Shown here piece after piece: positions 1-7,012 of a stretch of 9,689 nucleotides of DNA. The stretch is from Myxococcales bacterium (GTDB lineage Bacteria > Myxococcota_A > Polyangia > Polyangiales > JADJMO01). The position numbers and the translations under genes were made by a program. How positions within the stretch are numbered: position 1 is the stretch's first letter; every line of letters starts with the position of its first letter. Under the pieces are notes generated by a model. The model saw only the letters and a list, made by a program, of their open reading frames with translations, searched no databases and was not told where the DNA came from. The stretch is taken from contig JAJXTK010000198.1 in the NCBI GenBank assembly GCA_021783935.1, forward strand, positions 1-9,689. The letters are read 5' to 3'.

Positions 1-393
<393 letters not shown>

Positions 394-470
394 CCTCTAA
401 GGGACGTGAAGATTTCGTGCGCGGCGCTGGAGCCGCGAGAGCAATGGTATTGCTTGGAAGGCCCAAAAGT
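394..470 (+). other. 23S-5S internal transcribed spacer
   Basis: This 77-nt spacer separates 23S from 5S rRNA. It contains no tRNA gene. Two small hairpins are visible: GCGGC (421-425) with GCCGC (432-436) around a 6-nt loop, and AGCAAT (440-445) with ATTGCT (449-454) around a GGT loop. They probably help shape the precursor for ribonuclease processing; that role is inferred. Confidence 0.7.
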
Positions 471-589
<119 letters not shown>

Positions 590-597
590 TATTCACG

Positions 598-636
598 AAA
601 CCCCTACGTCATTTGACGTGGGGGTTTTGCCTTTTT
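598..636 (+). terminator. Rho-independent terminator of the rrn operon
   Basis: AAACCCCTACGTC (598-610) pairs over 13 bp (one T-G wobble at 605/620) with GACGTGGGGGTTT (615-627) around the 4-nt loop ATTT. The run CTTTTT follows at 631-636. It starts only 9 nt after 5S rRNA, so it ends the rrn transcript. A GTG inside its 3' arm (618) opens the reading frame of the next gene, but is very unlikely to be the real start. Confidence 0.93.
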
Positions 637-679
637 GTCGATCGCGCGACCAGAATTGGCCACGAGTCGAAGCGCGAGC

Positions 680-685
680 TAGCCT
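680..685 (+). promoter_or_regulatory. Possible -10 box of the glycosyltransferase gene
   Basis: TAGCCT ends 7 nt before the preferred GTG start at 693 and lies just downstream of the rrn terminator, where a new promoter is expected. No Shine-Dalgarno sequence lies between it and the GTG, so the mRNA would be leaderless or nearly so. Similar boxes precede aspS and the gene at 7013. There is no TG extension and no clear -35 box, so this is the weakest of the three. Confidence 0.35.
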
Positions 686-692
686 CCGTGGC

Positions 693-2990
693 GTGCGGCA
701 GAGGCTGCGCCCGTCAGTCTGGTCCCTAGGCGCGGCGGCGGCCGTCGTACTCGTTGTCGGCACAGGCGTGGTGTTGGGCCCGGGGCGGCTTCGACGCGCC
801 GTCGTCGAGCGGGCTGCCACTCGCGGCGTGGCGCTCGGCGTCGACGAGGTCCGAATTCACTGGCGCGACATCGAGCTGCGCGGCCTGTCGGGACGGCTAG
901 AGGGCGTCGATGGGATCTCGATGGCTGCGGGCGTGGTGCGCATTCCGTGGGCCCTTCGGGGGCTCGGCGATCCGACCGCAGAGAGCCTACGGATCGAGGC
1001 GCGGGGCAGCCTCGAGACCTTGCGTACCGCTCTGGGTGGGTGGCGATCGAGGCACGAGAAGGCTGGGTCGCCGAAGGCGCAGGGCGCAGGCCGACACTTC
1101 GCAGCGAATGGGGCGAAGCTCGAGTGGCGAGGGGCCGGCGACGAGCTCGTGAGTGGGACCGTCGGCGGTGTGACTTGGGATGGGGAGACGCTCTCGGCGC
1201 GGGAGGCCACAGGGGAGTGCTCGCTTCGTGGCGTGGTCTTTCGTTGGGAGGGGGCGACTCTTGCGATAGCCCGCGATGGGGGGCAGCTGAAGGAGCTGCA
1301 CGTCGCCAGGCTTCTGGTGGAGCGCCCTGAGCCGGACGGTTTGCCGGCGCCCAAGGCGTTCGCCACGACTGCGGCCGCGTCCGTGTCGGCCGACCTGTGG
1401 GCGCGCGTCGCCGAGGGGCGCGCCAAGCTCGATGGGGTGCTGAAGCGGCTGGCGGTGGGCGCGGACGTCAGCGTCGATGCGCTGACGCTCTCACTCCCGT
1501 CGGTCCGCGTCGGTCCGTGGGCGGCACGCCTCATCGTCGGCGCAGACGCGAGCATCTTGGAGGTCGATCCGGGGACGGGATCGAAGGCGAGTGCGCTCGC
1601 CCTGCGCGCAGTCGTCCCGAGGACACGCGGAACGCTCAGCGCGGAGGTGAAGTACGGGCCGGCGACGCTCGAGGGGCTCGGGATCGCCGAGGGGAGCTTC
1701 GGGCTGTCGGAGCTCGGGAAGTCACGCGCGGAGGTGCGCGGCAGCTTCGAGGTCGATCCGGACGCCAAGACGCTCGCCGCGGACGGGAGCCTCACGATCG
1801 AGAACGCGACCCTCGGCGACCCGCGAATCGCGGACGCACCGCTCGAGGGGCTCGACCTAAAAATCAGGGGGATCGTCGCGTCTCGAGGCGACCTGCGGAG
1901 CTGGACTCTCTCGGGCGGGAGCGTCGAGCTCGGCAGACTCCGCGTCGACCTCGACGGGGGCTTCGAGCGGCTCGTCGACGAGCGGGGAGGGGCGCTTGGC
2001 GCGCGAGTGTGGGGCGGATGGACCGTCCCGACGACCCCGTGCAACGACGCGCTCGCCTCGCTGCCAAAGGCTCTCACCTCGACGCTCGACGGCCTCGAGC
2101 TGAGCGGCACCTTCGGCGCCCACGGACGGCTGTCGCTCGACACGCGCGCGATCGACCGAACCGAGCTCGAACTTTCCCTCGATCAGCAGTGCCACGTCGC
2201 CAAGGCTCCCCCGCTGCTCGATGCCCAGCGCTTCAAGAAGCCATTCGAGCTCAGGGTCTATGACCCCAAGGGGCACCCGAAAGTGGTCACGTTTGGTCCA
2301 GGGTCAGACGGGTGGACTCCACTCGAGTCGATCTCCCCGTACGTCGTCGACGCCCTGCTCACGTGCGAGGACGGTGCCTTTTTTTCGCACAACGGGTTCA
2401 GTTATCAGGCCATACGCAATGCGCTGCTCGCGAACGTGAAGGCCGGGAAATTTGCGCTCGGTGCGAGCACGGTGACGATGCAGCTCGCGAAGAACCTCTT
2501 CTTGGACCGACGCAAGCTGGCGTCACGGAAGCTGCAAGAGGCGCTGCTCACGATCTGGCTCGAAGATGCCGTCGGCAAGAGCGGGATCTTGGAGCTGTAT
2601 CTCAATGTGGTCGAGTTCGGGCCCAACCTTTACGGTATCGGCCCGGCCTCGCGGCACTACTTCGGGCGACCGCCGAGCGAGCTCGACCCGCTCGAGGCGA
2701 CATTCCTCGTCTCGATCCTCCCCTCACCCGTCCGAAAGCACGCGATGTACGACCGCGGCACCGTGGGTGCGGGCTACCTCGCCTACCTGCGGACGCTTCT
2801 GAAAATCGAGCATGAGCGCGGGCGCCTCGACGACGACGAGCTCACTGCGGCGCTCGACCACGATCTGGTCTTCCACAAGCAGGGCGATCCGCCGCCGCCT
2901 CCGCACGGAAGGCTCAAGGTGATCAAGGACAAGGACTGGGCGCCGAGCGACGATGCCTTCGACCCGTCGCTGGTGCCCCCCGACGAGTGA
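693..2990 (+). CDS. Membrane-anchored monofunctional peptidoglycan glycosyltransferase (GT51) with AsmA-like N-terminal region
   Basis: The predicted product has 765 residues. It should polymerise lipid II into glycan strands at the outer face of the cytoplasmic membrane. Residues about 9-30 form a membrane anchor (VWSLGAAAAVVLVVGTG...). Residues about 35-530 are a beta-rich region with alternating short strands, resembling AsmA/TamB-type folds (family assignment inferred). The C-terminal GT51 domain shows all five motifs: EDGAFFSHNG with catalytic Glu559, GASTVTMQLAKN (590-601), RKLQE (612-616) with the second Glu616, ILELYLN (632-638) and YFGRPPSEL. There is no transpeptidase domain, as in MtgA, but the protein is roughly three times the length of MtgA. 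The Met in motif 2 replaces the usual Gln and recalls PBP1C. The frame is open from GTG 618, but that codon lies in the terminator hairpin, so GTG 693, just before the anchor, is preferred. Confidence 0.88.
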   Translation: MRQRLRPSVWSLGAAAAVVLVVGTGVVLGPGRLRRAVVERAATRGVALGVDEVRIHWRDIELRGLSGRLEGVDGISMAAGVVRIPWALRGLGDPTAESLRIEARGSLETLRTALGGWRSRHEKAGSPKAQGAGRHFAANGAKLEWRGAGDELVSGTVGGVTWDGETLSAREATGECSLRGVVFRWEGATLAIARDGGQLKELHVARLLVERPEPDGLPAPKAFATTAAASVSADLWARVAEGRAKLDGVLKRLAVGADVSVDALTLSLPSVRVGPWAARLIVGADASILEVDPGTGSKASALALRAVVPRTRGTLSAEVKYGPATLEGLGIAEGSFGLSELGKSRAEVRGSFEVDPDAKTLAADGSLTIENATLGDPRIADAPLEGLDLKIRGIVASRGDLRSWTLSGGSVELGRLRVDLDGGFERLVDERGGALGARVWGGWTVPTTPCNDALASLPKALTSTLDGLELSGTFGAHGRLSLDTRAIDRTELELSLDQQCHVAKAPPLLDAQRFKKPFELRVYDPKGHPKVVTFGPGSDGWTPLESISPYVVDALLTCEDGAFFSHNGFSYQAIRNALLANVKAGKFALGASTVTMQLAKNLFLDRRKLASRKLQEALLTIWLEDAVGKSGILELYLNVVEFGPNLYGIGPASRHYFGRPPSELDPLEATFLVSILPSPVRKHAMYDRGTVGAGYLAYLRTLLKIEHERGRLDDDELTAALDHDLVFHKQGDPPPPPHGRLKVIKDKDWAPSDDAFDPSLVPPDE

Positions 2991-2993
2991 GAT

Positions 2994-3013
2994 CGCCGGG
3001 GTGCGTCCCGGTG
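2994..3013. terminator. Possible bidirectional terminator hairpin between convergent genes
   Basis: The 26-nt gap between the two convergent stop codons is largely filled by one inverted repeat: 2994-3001 pairs with 3006-3013 (8 bp, two G-U wobbles) around a TGCG loop. It serves either strand by position. There is no T-tract on either side, so an intrinsic terminator is only a suggestion. Confidence 0.35.
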
Positions 3014-3016
3014 CCA

Positions 3017-4414
3017 TTAGCTCGACCCGGCGACGGTGCGCATGACGCACCATGGCAGCGATGTGACCTTCTCGATCTCGCGATCATCCGCGTCCGCGAT
3101 CGCACGGATTGCCTTCGAAACTTCCTTGTTCGAGGCCTTGTATTCGTACTTCACGCCGTCGTCGAACGTGTCGACCTTGCCGTTCTCGATGGAGTCGCTG
3201 AGGTTGTCGATCGGCGAGTGCTCGAAGCAGTCCTTTGCTGCCGCCTTCATGCGCTCTTCGGCCGTCTTCTGGAAGCCGTCGTCCTTGAACGAGTCGAGCT
3301 TCGACTTGGCCTTGTCCGGGTCGTAGCGGGTTTCGACCGAAAAGGTCGTCTCCTTGGAGTCGATCTTGAGCTTGGTGGTGCCGTAGGAGCCGTCCCAGTT
3401 GGGAACGTCCTTCGAGCGGTAGACGACTAGCTGCTCGCCCTTGTCGGCGGAGTATTCCTTGGCGCGGTTCTTCGCGGCGCGCGCCGATTTGACGACCTTG
3501 CGATCGAGGCTGATGGCGAGGACGCGCGCCTCGACGAGCGCGGCGTAGAAGGTCTGACGCTTCTCGCCGCCGAGATCGATCGAGCACTTCAGCATGTTGA
3601 GCCCGTCTTCGTCCTCGAACTTGCAGAGATCGTCCTTGCCCATGCCGGCCTCGAGGCCATCCTTGATGGCGCGCAGGACGTTGCCTCTGCGGAAGGTGCC
3701 GCCGACGAGCACGACCGACTTCTCGTAGTCGGTGGAGGCGCTCCCTTTGTCGTCGTCGGTCGCCGTGGGGACGCACATGGCGATCTCGCGCACCGAGGTC
3801 TCGTCGACGCCGTTGCCTCGGATGGCGTCGATCGCCTTGTTCATGCGCTCCTTGTCCTTCTTGGAGCGCCTCTCGACCTTGTCCTCGGAGAGATCCCGGA
3901 CGTTCTTGATCAGCCTCTCGAGGTTCGACTTCACCGGATCGCTCGACGCGATCCCCTCGACGTCGACGTAGAAGACCTCGGCGCAGTCGGCAGGCACGTG
4001 CTGGAGCACGAGGCCATGGCCGTAGCTGCTGCGGAAAATCAGCCAGAACACGATCACGACCACGAGCGCGCCGACGCCAGCGCCGCCGCCGATCAGGGCG
4101 CCCTTCGGCAGCGCGATCTTGCCGAGCCGAATCATGCCCGAGCGAGCCGGCGCGGCTGCGGTCCCAGCGCCGCTCGGCGCGCCCGGCGGGGGCGCAGACA
4201 CGTACATTCCGCCGCCGGAGGGGCTCGCCGCGGTCGGCGACGCGGAGAGGCGCGGCCTGACCTCGGGGTGCTCCTTCGCGGGGCCCCACGCGGCCTCGCC
4301 CGGCGTGACGACCTGCGCGCCATCGGGCAGCGCGCCCGACTGGATGCGCCGAACGAGCTCGTCGACCTCGAGGAGCTGCGGTTGGTTGTCGACCATCACG
4401 TAGAGTTGACCCAC
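3017..4414 (-). CDS. GYF_2-like, single-pass membrane protein with Cys-containing exported domain; function unknown
   Basis: The product has 465 residues. Residues 3-52 resemble a GYF_2-type domain (LYVMVDNQPQLLEVDELVRRI, a short helix-turn, then AAWGPAKEHPEV), a putative protein-protein interaction module. A Pro/Ala/Gly/Ser-rich linker spans about 57-92. One transmembrane segment (about 106-127) follows, then a charged, Lys/Asp-rich domain of about 335 residues. With a cytoplasmic N-terminus the large domain would be periplasmic. It holds six cysteines (144, 214, 264, 277, 396, 456), an even number that fits disulfides. The start is GTG, supported by a strong GGAGG Shine-Dalgarno sequence 6 nt upstream. 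The gene is alone on its strand, divergent from aspS. I recognise no enzyme motif in the C-terminal domain; a sensor or scaffold is possible but unproven. Confidence 0.85.
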   Translation of the reverse strand: MGQLYVMVDNQPQLLEVDELVRRIQSGALPDGAQVVTPGEAAWGPAKEHPEVRPRLSASPTAASPSGGGMYVSAPPPGAPSGAGTAAAPARSGMIRLGKIALPKGALIGGGAGVGALVVVIVFWLIFRSSYGHGLVLQHVPADCAEVFYVDVEGIASSDPVKSNLERLIKNVRDLSEDKVERRSKKDKERMNKAIDAIRGNGVDETSVREIAMCVPTATDDDKGSASTDYEKSVVLVGGTFRRGNVLRAIKDGLEAGMGKDDLCKFEDEDGLNMLKCSIDLGGEKRQTFYAALVEARVLAISLDRKVVKSARAAKNRAKEYSADKGEQLVVYRSKDVPNWDGSYGTTKLKIDSKETTFSVETRYDPDKAKSKLDSFKDDGFQKTAEERMKAAAKDCFEHSPIDNLSDSIENGKVDTFDDGVKYEYKASNKEVSKAIRAIADADDREIEKVTSLPWCVMRTVAGSS

Positions 4415-4418
4415 GACC

Positions 4419-4425
4419 CACCTCC
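4419..4425 (-). promoter_or_regulatory. Shine-Dalgarno site of the GYF_2-like gene
   Basis: On the minus strand GGAGGTG reads from 4425 to 4419. The GGAGG core sits 6 nt before the GTG start at 4414, which fixes that start over the in-frame ATG at codon 7. It is part of a repeated GAGGTGGAGGTGG stretch, and contrasts with the plus-strand genes here, which lack clear Shine-Dalgarno sites. Confidence 0.75.
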
Positions 4426-4642
4426 ACCTCGAGCCGATGTTCCCCCCTCAGGGGTCTGTGCTAGCTCGACGACGAGTCGGGAGCGTACGCGTCATCGCCG
4501 ACAAAGGGCCAGGGCGCGCACCTGCACTAGGGGCGATGTGCCGACACGGTCGGGGGGCTTCGCGGCGATGCTGCGGGCTTGCGCAGGCGCTCCGTCTGCG
4601 CCGTCCCCGCGGCGGTGAGCAGTGTCGGTGGCCGCTCCTCCC

Positions 4643-4651
4643 TGCTAGGGT
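4643..4651 (+). promoter_or_regulatory. Extended -10 promoter element of aspS
   Basis: TGCTAGGGT combines a TGn extension (4643-4645) with the hexamer TAGGGT (4646-4651), close to the extended -10 consensus. It ends 9 nt before the aspS ATG. RNA synthesis starting 7-10 nt downstream would begin at or next to the ATG, so the message may be leaderless. No good -35 hexamer is seen about 17 nt upstream, which an extended -10 can tolerate. The identical geometry recurs before the gene at 7013. Confidence 0.55.
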
Positions 4652-4660
4652 GCGCGCACC

Positions 4661-6589
4661 ATGGCCCGCTTCATCGACGAGCTCAAAAGAACGCACCGCT
4701 GCGGAGATCTTCGCGCGTCCGACGTCGGCAAGGAGGTCGTGCTCTTCGGGTGGGTCGCGACCCGCCGCGACCACGGCGGTTGCATCTTCATCGACCTGCG
4801 CGATCGCGAGGGCCTCGCGCAGTGCGTCTTCGATCCGAGCTACGCAGAGGAGATTCGCAAGCGGGGCGTCGCGGTCGATGCGGCCCAAATCCAGGGCGCG
4901 CACGATCTCGGCGAGCGCGTGCGCACCGAGTGGGTCGTCGGCGTTCGTGGCCTCGTCGTTTCGCGCGGCGACAAGGTGAACCCGAACCTCGCGACCGGCG
5001 AGATCGAGGTGTGGGTCGTCGAGGCGACGGTGTTCAACGAGGCCAAGACGCCGCCGTTCGAGATCCAGGACGAGCTCGACACGCGCGAGGAGATCCGCCT
5101 GCAGTACCGCTACCTCGATCTGCGCCGCCCCAAGCTCCAGAAGACGCTGCGCACGCGGCACGTGATCAATCAGACCACGCGAAGCTACTTCCACGACCAC
5201 GGCTTTCTCGAGCTCGAGACCCCCTTCCTCGTGAAGTACACGCCGGGCGGCGCGCGCAACTTCCTCGTTCCGTCGCGCCTGACGCCGGGGAGCTTCTACG
5301 CGCTCGCCGAGAGCCCGCAGCTCTACAAGCAGCTGTTCATGGTCGCCGGCTTCGATCGGTACTTCCAGATCGTCAAGTGCTTTCGCGACGAGGACCTGCG
5401 CCTCGATCGGCAGCCCGAATTCACGCAGATCGACGTGGAGATGTCGTTCGTCTCGCAGGACGACGTCTTCGAGATCATGGAGGGGCTCGTCTTCGCGATC
5501 TGGCAAGCCGCGATGGGCGTCGACCTGAAGGGGAAGTACCCGACGGGGCGCTTCCCGCAGCTGCCGTTCGACAAGTCGATGGCGCTCTACGGAAACGACA
5601 AGCCGGACGTGCGCTTCGACCTGCGCCACACCGATCTCACCGCGCTGCTCAAGAGGCTCGACGGCGGCGGCGTCCCGATGTGGCAAGAGGTGGTGCGCAA
5701 GTCGCAGGTCGTCCGGACCTATCGCGATCCCGAAGGCAAGGACTGGGTCACGCACTCGCAGATCGTCAAGGCGCTCGTCGTGCCCGCGTCGGCGGAGTTC
5801 TCGCGCACCGAGGCCGACAAGCTCGAGGACTTCGTCAAGTCGATGGGCGCCAAGGGGCTCGCGCGCGCGAAGGTCGGCCCCGACGGCGCGTGGACGCAGT
5901 CACCCCTCGCCAAGACGATCTCCGAGGAGGCCCGCAAGGCCATCAACGAGGCGCTCGGCGCGAAGGCGGGCGATCTCGTCCTGTTCCAGTTCGGCAAGGA
6001 GTCGCTCGTCCAGACGGTGATGGCGAACCTCCGCGTCCACCTGGCGAAGAAGCTGAAGCTGATCCCCGAGGTCGGCCACGGCGGCCGCTTCGAGTTCCTC
6101 TGGGTCGTCGATCCGCCGCTCTTCGAGTACGACGAAGAGAAGAGCTCCTGGGCCGCCGCGCACCACGCGTTCACCCGGCCGCAGGACGCTTCGGTGCCGT
6201 TCCTCGACACCGATCCGGGCAAGGTCCTCTGCCACCGCTACGATCTGGTGCTCAACGGCTTCGAGATCGGCGGTGGGTCGATCCGCCTGCACGATCCCGT
6301 GGTTCAGGCGAAGGTGTTCCGCGCGCTCGGCATCGACGACGAGGAGGCCAAGCGCAAGTTCGGCTTCCTGCTCGAGGCGCTGCGCACCGGAGCCCCGCCG
6401 CACGGCGGGATCGCGCTCGGCATGGACCGTCTCTCGATGCTGCTCGCAGGGGCCGAGAGCCTCCGCGACGTCATCCCGTTCCCGAAGACGCAGCGCGGGA
6501 CCGATCTCATGACCGAGGCGCCGACGGCGGTCACCAACGAGCAGCTCCAGGAGCTGCACGTGCGCGTCGCGCTGCCGCAAGGCTCCTGA
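4661..6589 (+). CDS. aspS: Aspartate--tRNA ligase, bacterial type, predicted non-discriminating
   Basis: This class IIb synthetase attaches aspartate to tRNA in the cytoplasm. At 642 residues it is longer than the usual ~590; extra residues lie in the OB-fold region (about 67-90) and around the GAD-type insertion (about 340-400). The N-terminal anticodon-binding OB fold shows RRDHGG (35-40). The catalytic core has motif 1 (HGFLELETPF), motif 2 FRDEDLRLDRQPEFTQID with Arg242, and motif 3 GIALGMDRLSMLLAG with Arg590, followed by RDVIPFPKT. His38 replaces the Leu of E. coli-type RRDLG; His is typical of non-discriminating enzymes that also charge tRNA-Asn. The flipping loop reads TPGGARN (194-200), where E. 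coli has PEGARD. The ATG start lacks a good Shine-Dalgarno but sits 9 nt after an extended -10. A PilZ gene follows 5 nt after the stop, probably co-transcribed. Confidence 0.97.
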   Translation: MARFIDELKRTHRCGDLRASDVGKEVVLFGWVATRRDHGGCIFIDLRDREGLAQCVFDPSYAEEIRKRGVAVDAAQIQGAHDLGERVRTEWVVGVRGLVVSRGDKVNPNLATGEIEVWVVEATVFNEAKTPPFEIQDELDTREEIRLQYRYLDLRRPKLQKTLRTRHVINQTTRSYFHDHGFLELETPFLVKYTPGGARNFLVPSRLTPGSFYALAESPQLYKQLFMVAGFDRYFQIVKCFRDEDLRLDRQPEFTQIDVEMSFVSQDDVFEIMEGLVFAIWQAAMGVDLKGKYPTGRFPQLPFDKSMALYGNDKPDVRFDLRHTDLTALLKRLDGGGVPMWQEVVRKSQVVRTYRDPEGKDWVTHSQIVKALVVPASAEFSRTEADKLEDFVKSMGAKGLARAKVGPDGAWTQSPLAKTISEEARKAINEALGAKAGDLVLFQFGKESLVQTVMANLRVHLAKKLKLIPEVGHGGRFEFLWVVDPPLFEYDEEKSSWAAAHHAFTRPQDASVPFLDTDPGKVLCHRYDLVLNGFEIGGGSIRLHDPVVQAKVFRALGIDDEEAKRKFGFLLEALRTGAPPHGGIALGMDRLSMLLAGAESLRDVIPFPKTQRGTDLMTEAPTAVTNEQLQELHVRVALPQGS

Positions 6590-6594
6590 GCGCC

Positions 6595-6921
6595 GTGGCG
6601 GCCGCGGTCGACCACTTTCGGGCACACGCGAGGCTCGCCGTTCGAACGGGGGCTTCGCTGCGCCTCTCGGGCACGACCTCGCCGGTGCGACTGGTCGACC
6701 TCGGCCTCGGAGGGGCCGGCATCGCGATCGAGTCGGAGCTGCGCGTGGGCGGCCTGATCGATCTGCTGCTCAACGCGCCCAATCGCTGGGAGCCGCTGAC
6801 CTTGCGGGCGCGGGTGGCCTGGTGCCGCGACGGGCGCGCGGGGCTCGCCTTCGAACACCGGAGCGAGCGCGACGCGTGGGCCCTGTGGGAGCTGCTCGAC
6901 GCTGCGCGCTTCGACCGCTGA
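6595..6921 (+). CDS. Small PilZ-domain protein
   Basis: This 108-residue protein is close to a single PilZ domain, the family that binds cyclic di-GMP to control motility, polysaccharide and related outputs. The RxxxR motif is present (Arg13, Arg17). The second motif, normally [D/N]xSxxG, reads DLGLGG (35-40), with Gly37 in place of Ser. The remaining strands end in the typical ARVAWCRDGRAGLAFEH segment (about 77-93), where PilZ proteins commonly have G(L/I)xF. There is no signal or membrane segment, so it should be cytosolic. The GTG start is the first in frame after the aspS stop, 5 nt away; this spacing suggests one operon and possibly translational coupling. The gene is easy to miss because its frame runs open through all of aspS. 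Loss of the Ser may weaken ligand binding, but many myxobacterial PilZ proteins are degenerate. Confidence 0.82.
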   Translation: MAAAVDHFRAHARLAVRTGASLRLSGTTSPVRLVDLGLGGAGIAIESELRVGGLIDLLLNAPNRWEPLTLRARVAWCRDGRAGLAFEHRSERDAWALWELLDAARFDR

Positions 6922-6927
6922 TGCCGG

Positions 6928-6943
6928 CCTCGCCAGGGCGAGG
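6928..6943 (+). terminator. Possible terminator hairpin after the PilZ gene
   Basis: CCTCGC (6928-6933) pairs with GCGAGG (6938-6943) around a 4-nt loop, starting 6 nt after the PilZ stop codon. Its position fits the end of the aspS-PilZ transcript. No T-run follows, so intrinsic termination is uncertain. Confidence 0.35.
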
Positions 6944-6954
6944 GGCGATCGCGC

Positions 6955-6976
6955 GGGGGCGTCAAGAGACGGCCCC
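6955..6976. repeat. Inverted repeat just upstream of the 7013 promoter
   Basis: GGGGGCGTC (6955-6963) and GACGGCCCC (6968-6976) are complementary except for one G-G mismatch (6959/6972), around an AAGA loop. If transcription starts near 7010-7013, the repeat covers about -58 to -34, a common place for an operator. It could equally be a second hairpin behind the upstream operon. Confidence 0.4.
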
Positions 6977-6994
6977 ACGGGCGAAGAGCAGGTG

Positions 6995-7003
6995 TGATAG
7001 CTT
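6995..7003 (+). promoter_or_regulatory. Extended -10 element of the HEAT-like gene
   Basis: TGATAGCTT has a TGn extension (6995-6997) and the hexamer TAGCTT (6998-7003), ending exactly 9 nt before the ATG at 7013, the same distance as the TGCTAGGGT box before aspS. No Shine-Dalgarno sequence lies in the 9-nt interval, so a leaderless message is likely if this box is used. Confidence 0.5.
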
Positions 7004-7012
7004 CGCCTGCGC

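Larger units (their letters stand above)
4415..4660. other. Divergent intergenic region upstream of aspS
   Basis: These 246 nt should hold the promoters of both the minus-strand GYF_2-like gene and aspS. Visible elements are a small CCCC-TCA-GGGG hairpin (4444-4454), a GCGCAG/CTGCGC inverted repeat (4581-4586 and 4596-4601), and the aspS -10 box near 4646. On the minus strand TAGCAC (4463-4458) is a weak -10 candidate. I see no tRNA, T-box or small gene here. Confidence 0.5.

Noticed and set aside
394..470. Possible tRNA in the 23S-5S spacer
   Set aside because: There is no acceptor stem, anticodon arm or TTCRA loop; only two short hairpins.
857..2143. Long minus-strand frame opposite the glycosyltransferase N-terminal region
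   Set aside because: It is a Ser/Arg/Pro-rich shadow product with no motifs; the plus-strand frame continues into a clear GT51 domain.
4415..4660. T-box or other riboswitch upstream of aspS
   Set aside because: No T-box core sequence or antiterminator/terminator pair is visible, and the -10 box sits next to the ATG, leaving no leader.
4448..5755. Long minus-strand open frame opposite aspS
   Set aside because: It lies antisense to an unmistakable AspRS and has the low-complexity look of a GC-rich shadow frame; no domain recognised.
4579..6594. Very long plus-strand frame (780 codons) covering aspS in another register
   Set aside because: Its product is Arg/Ala/Gly-rich without domain signals, typical of a high-GC shadow. 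Only its final part (6595-6921), after the aspS stop, is a real gene (PilZ).
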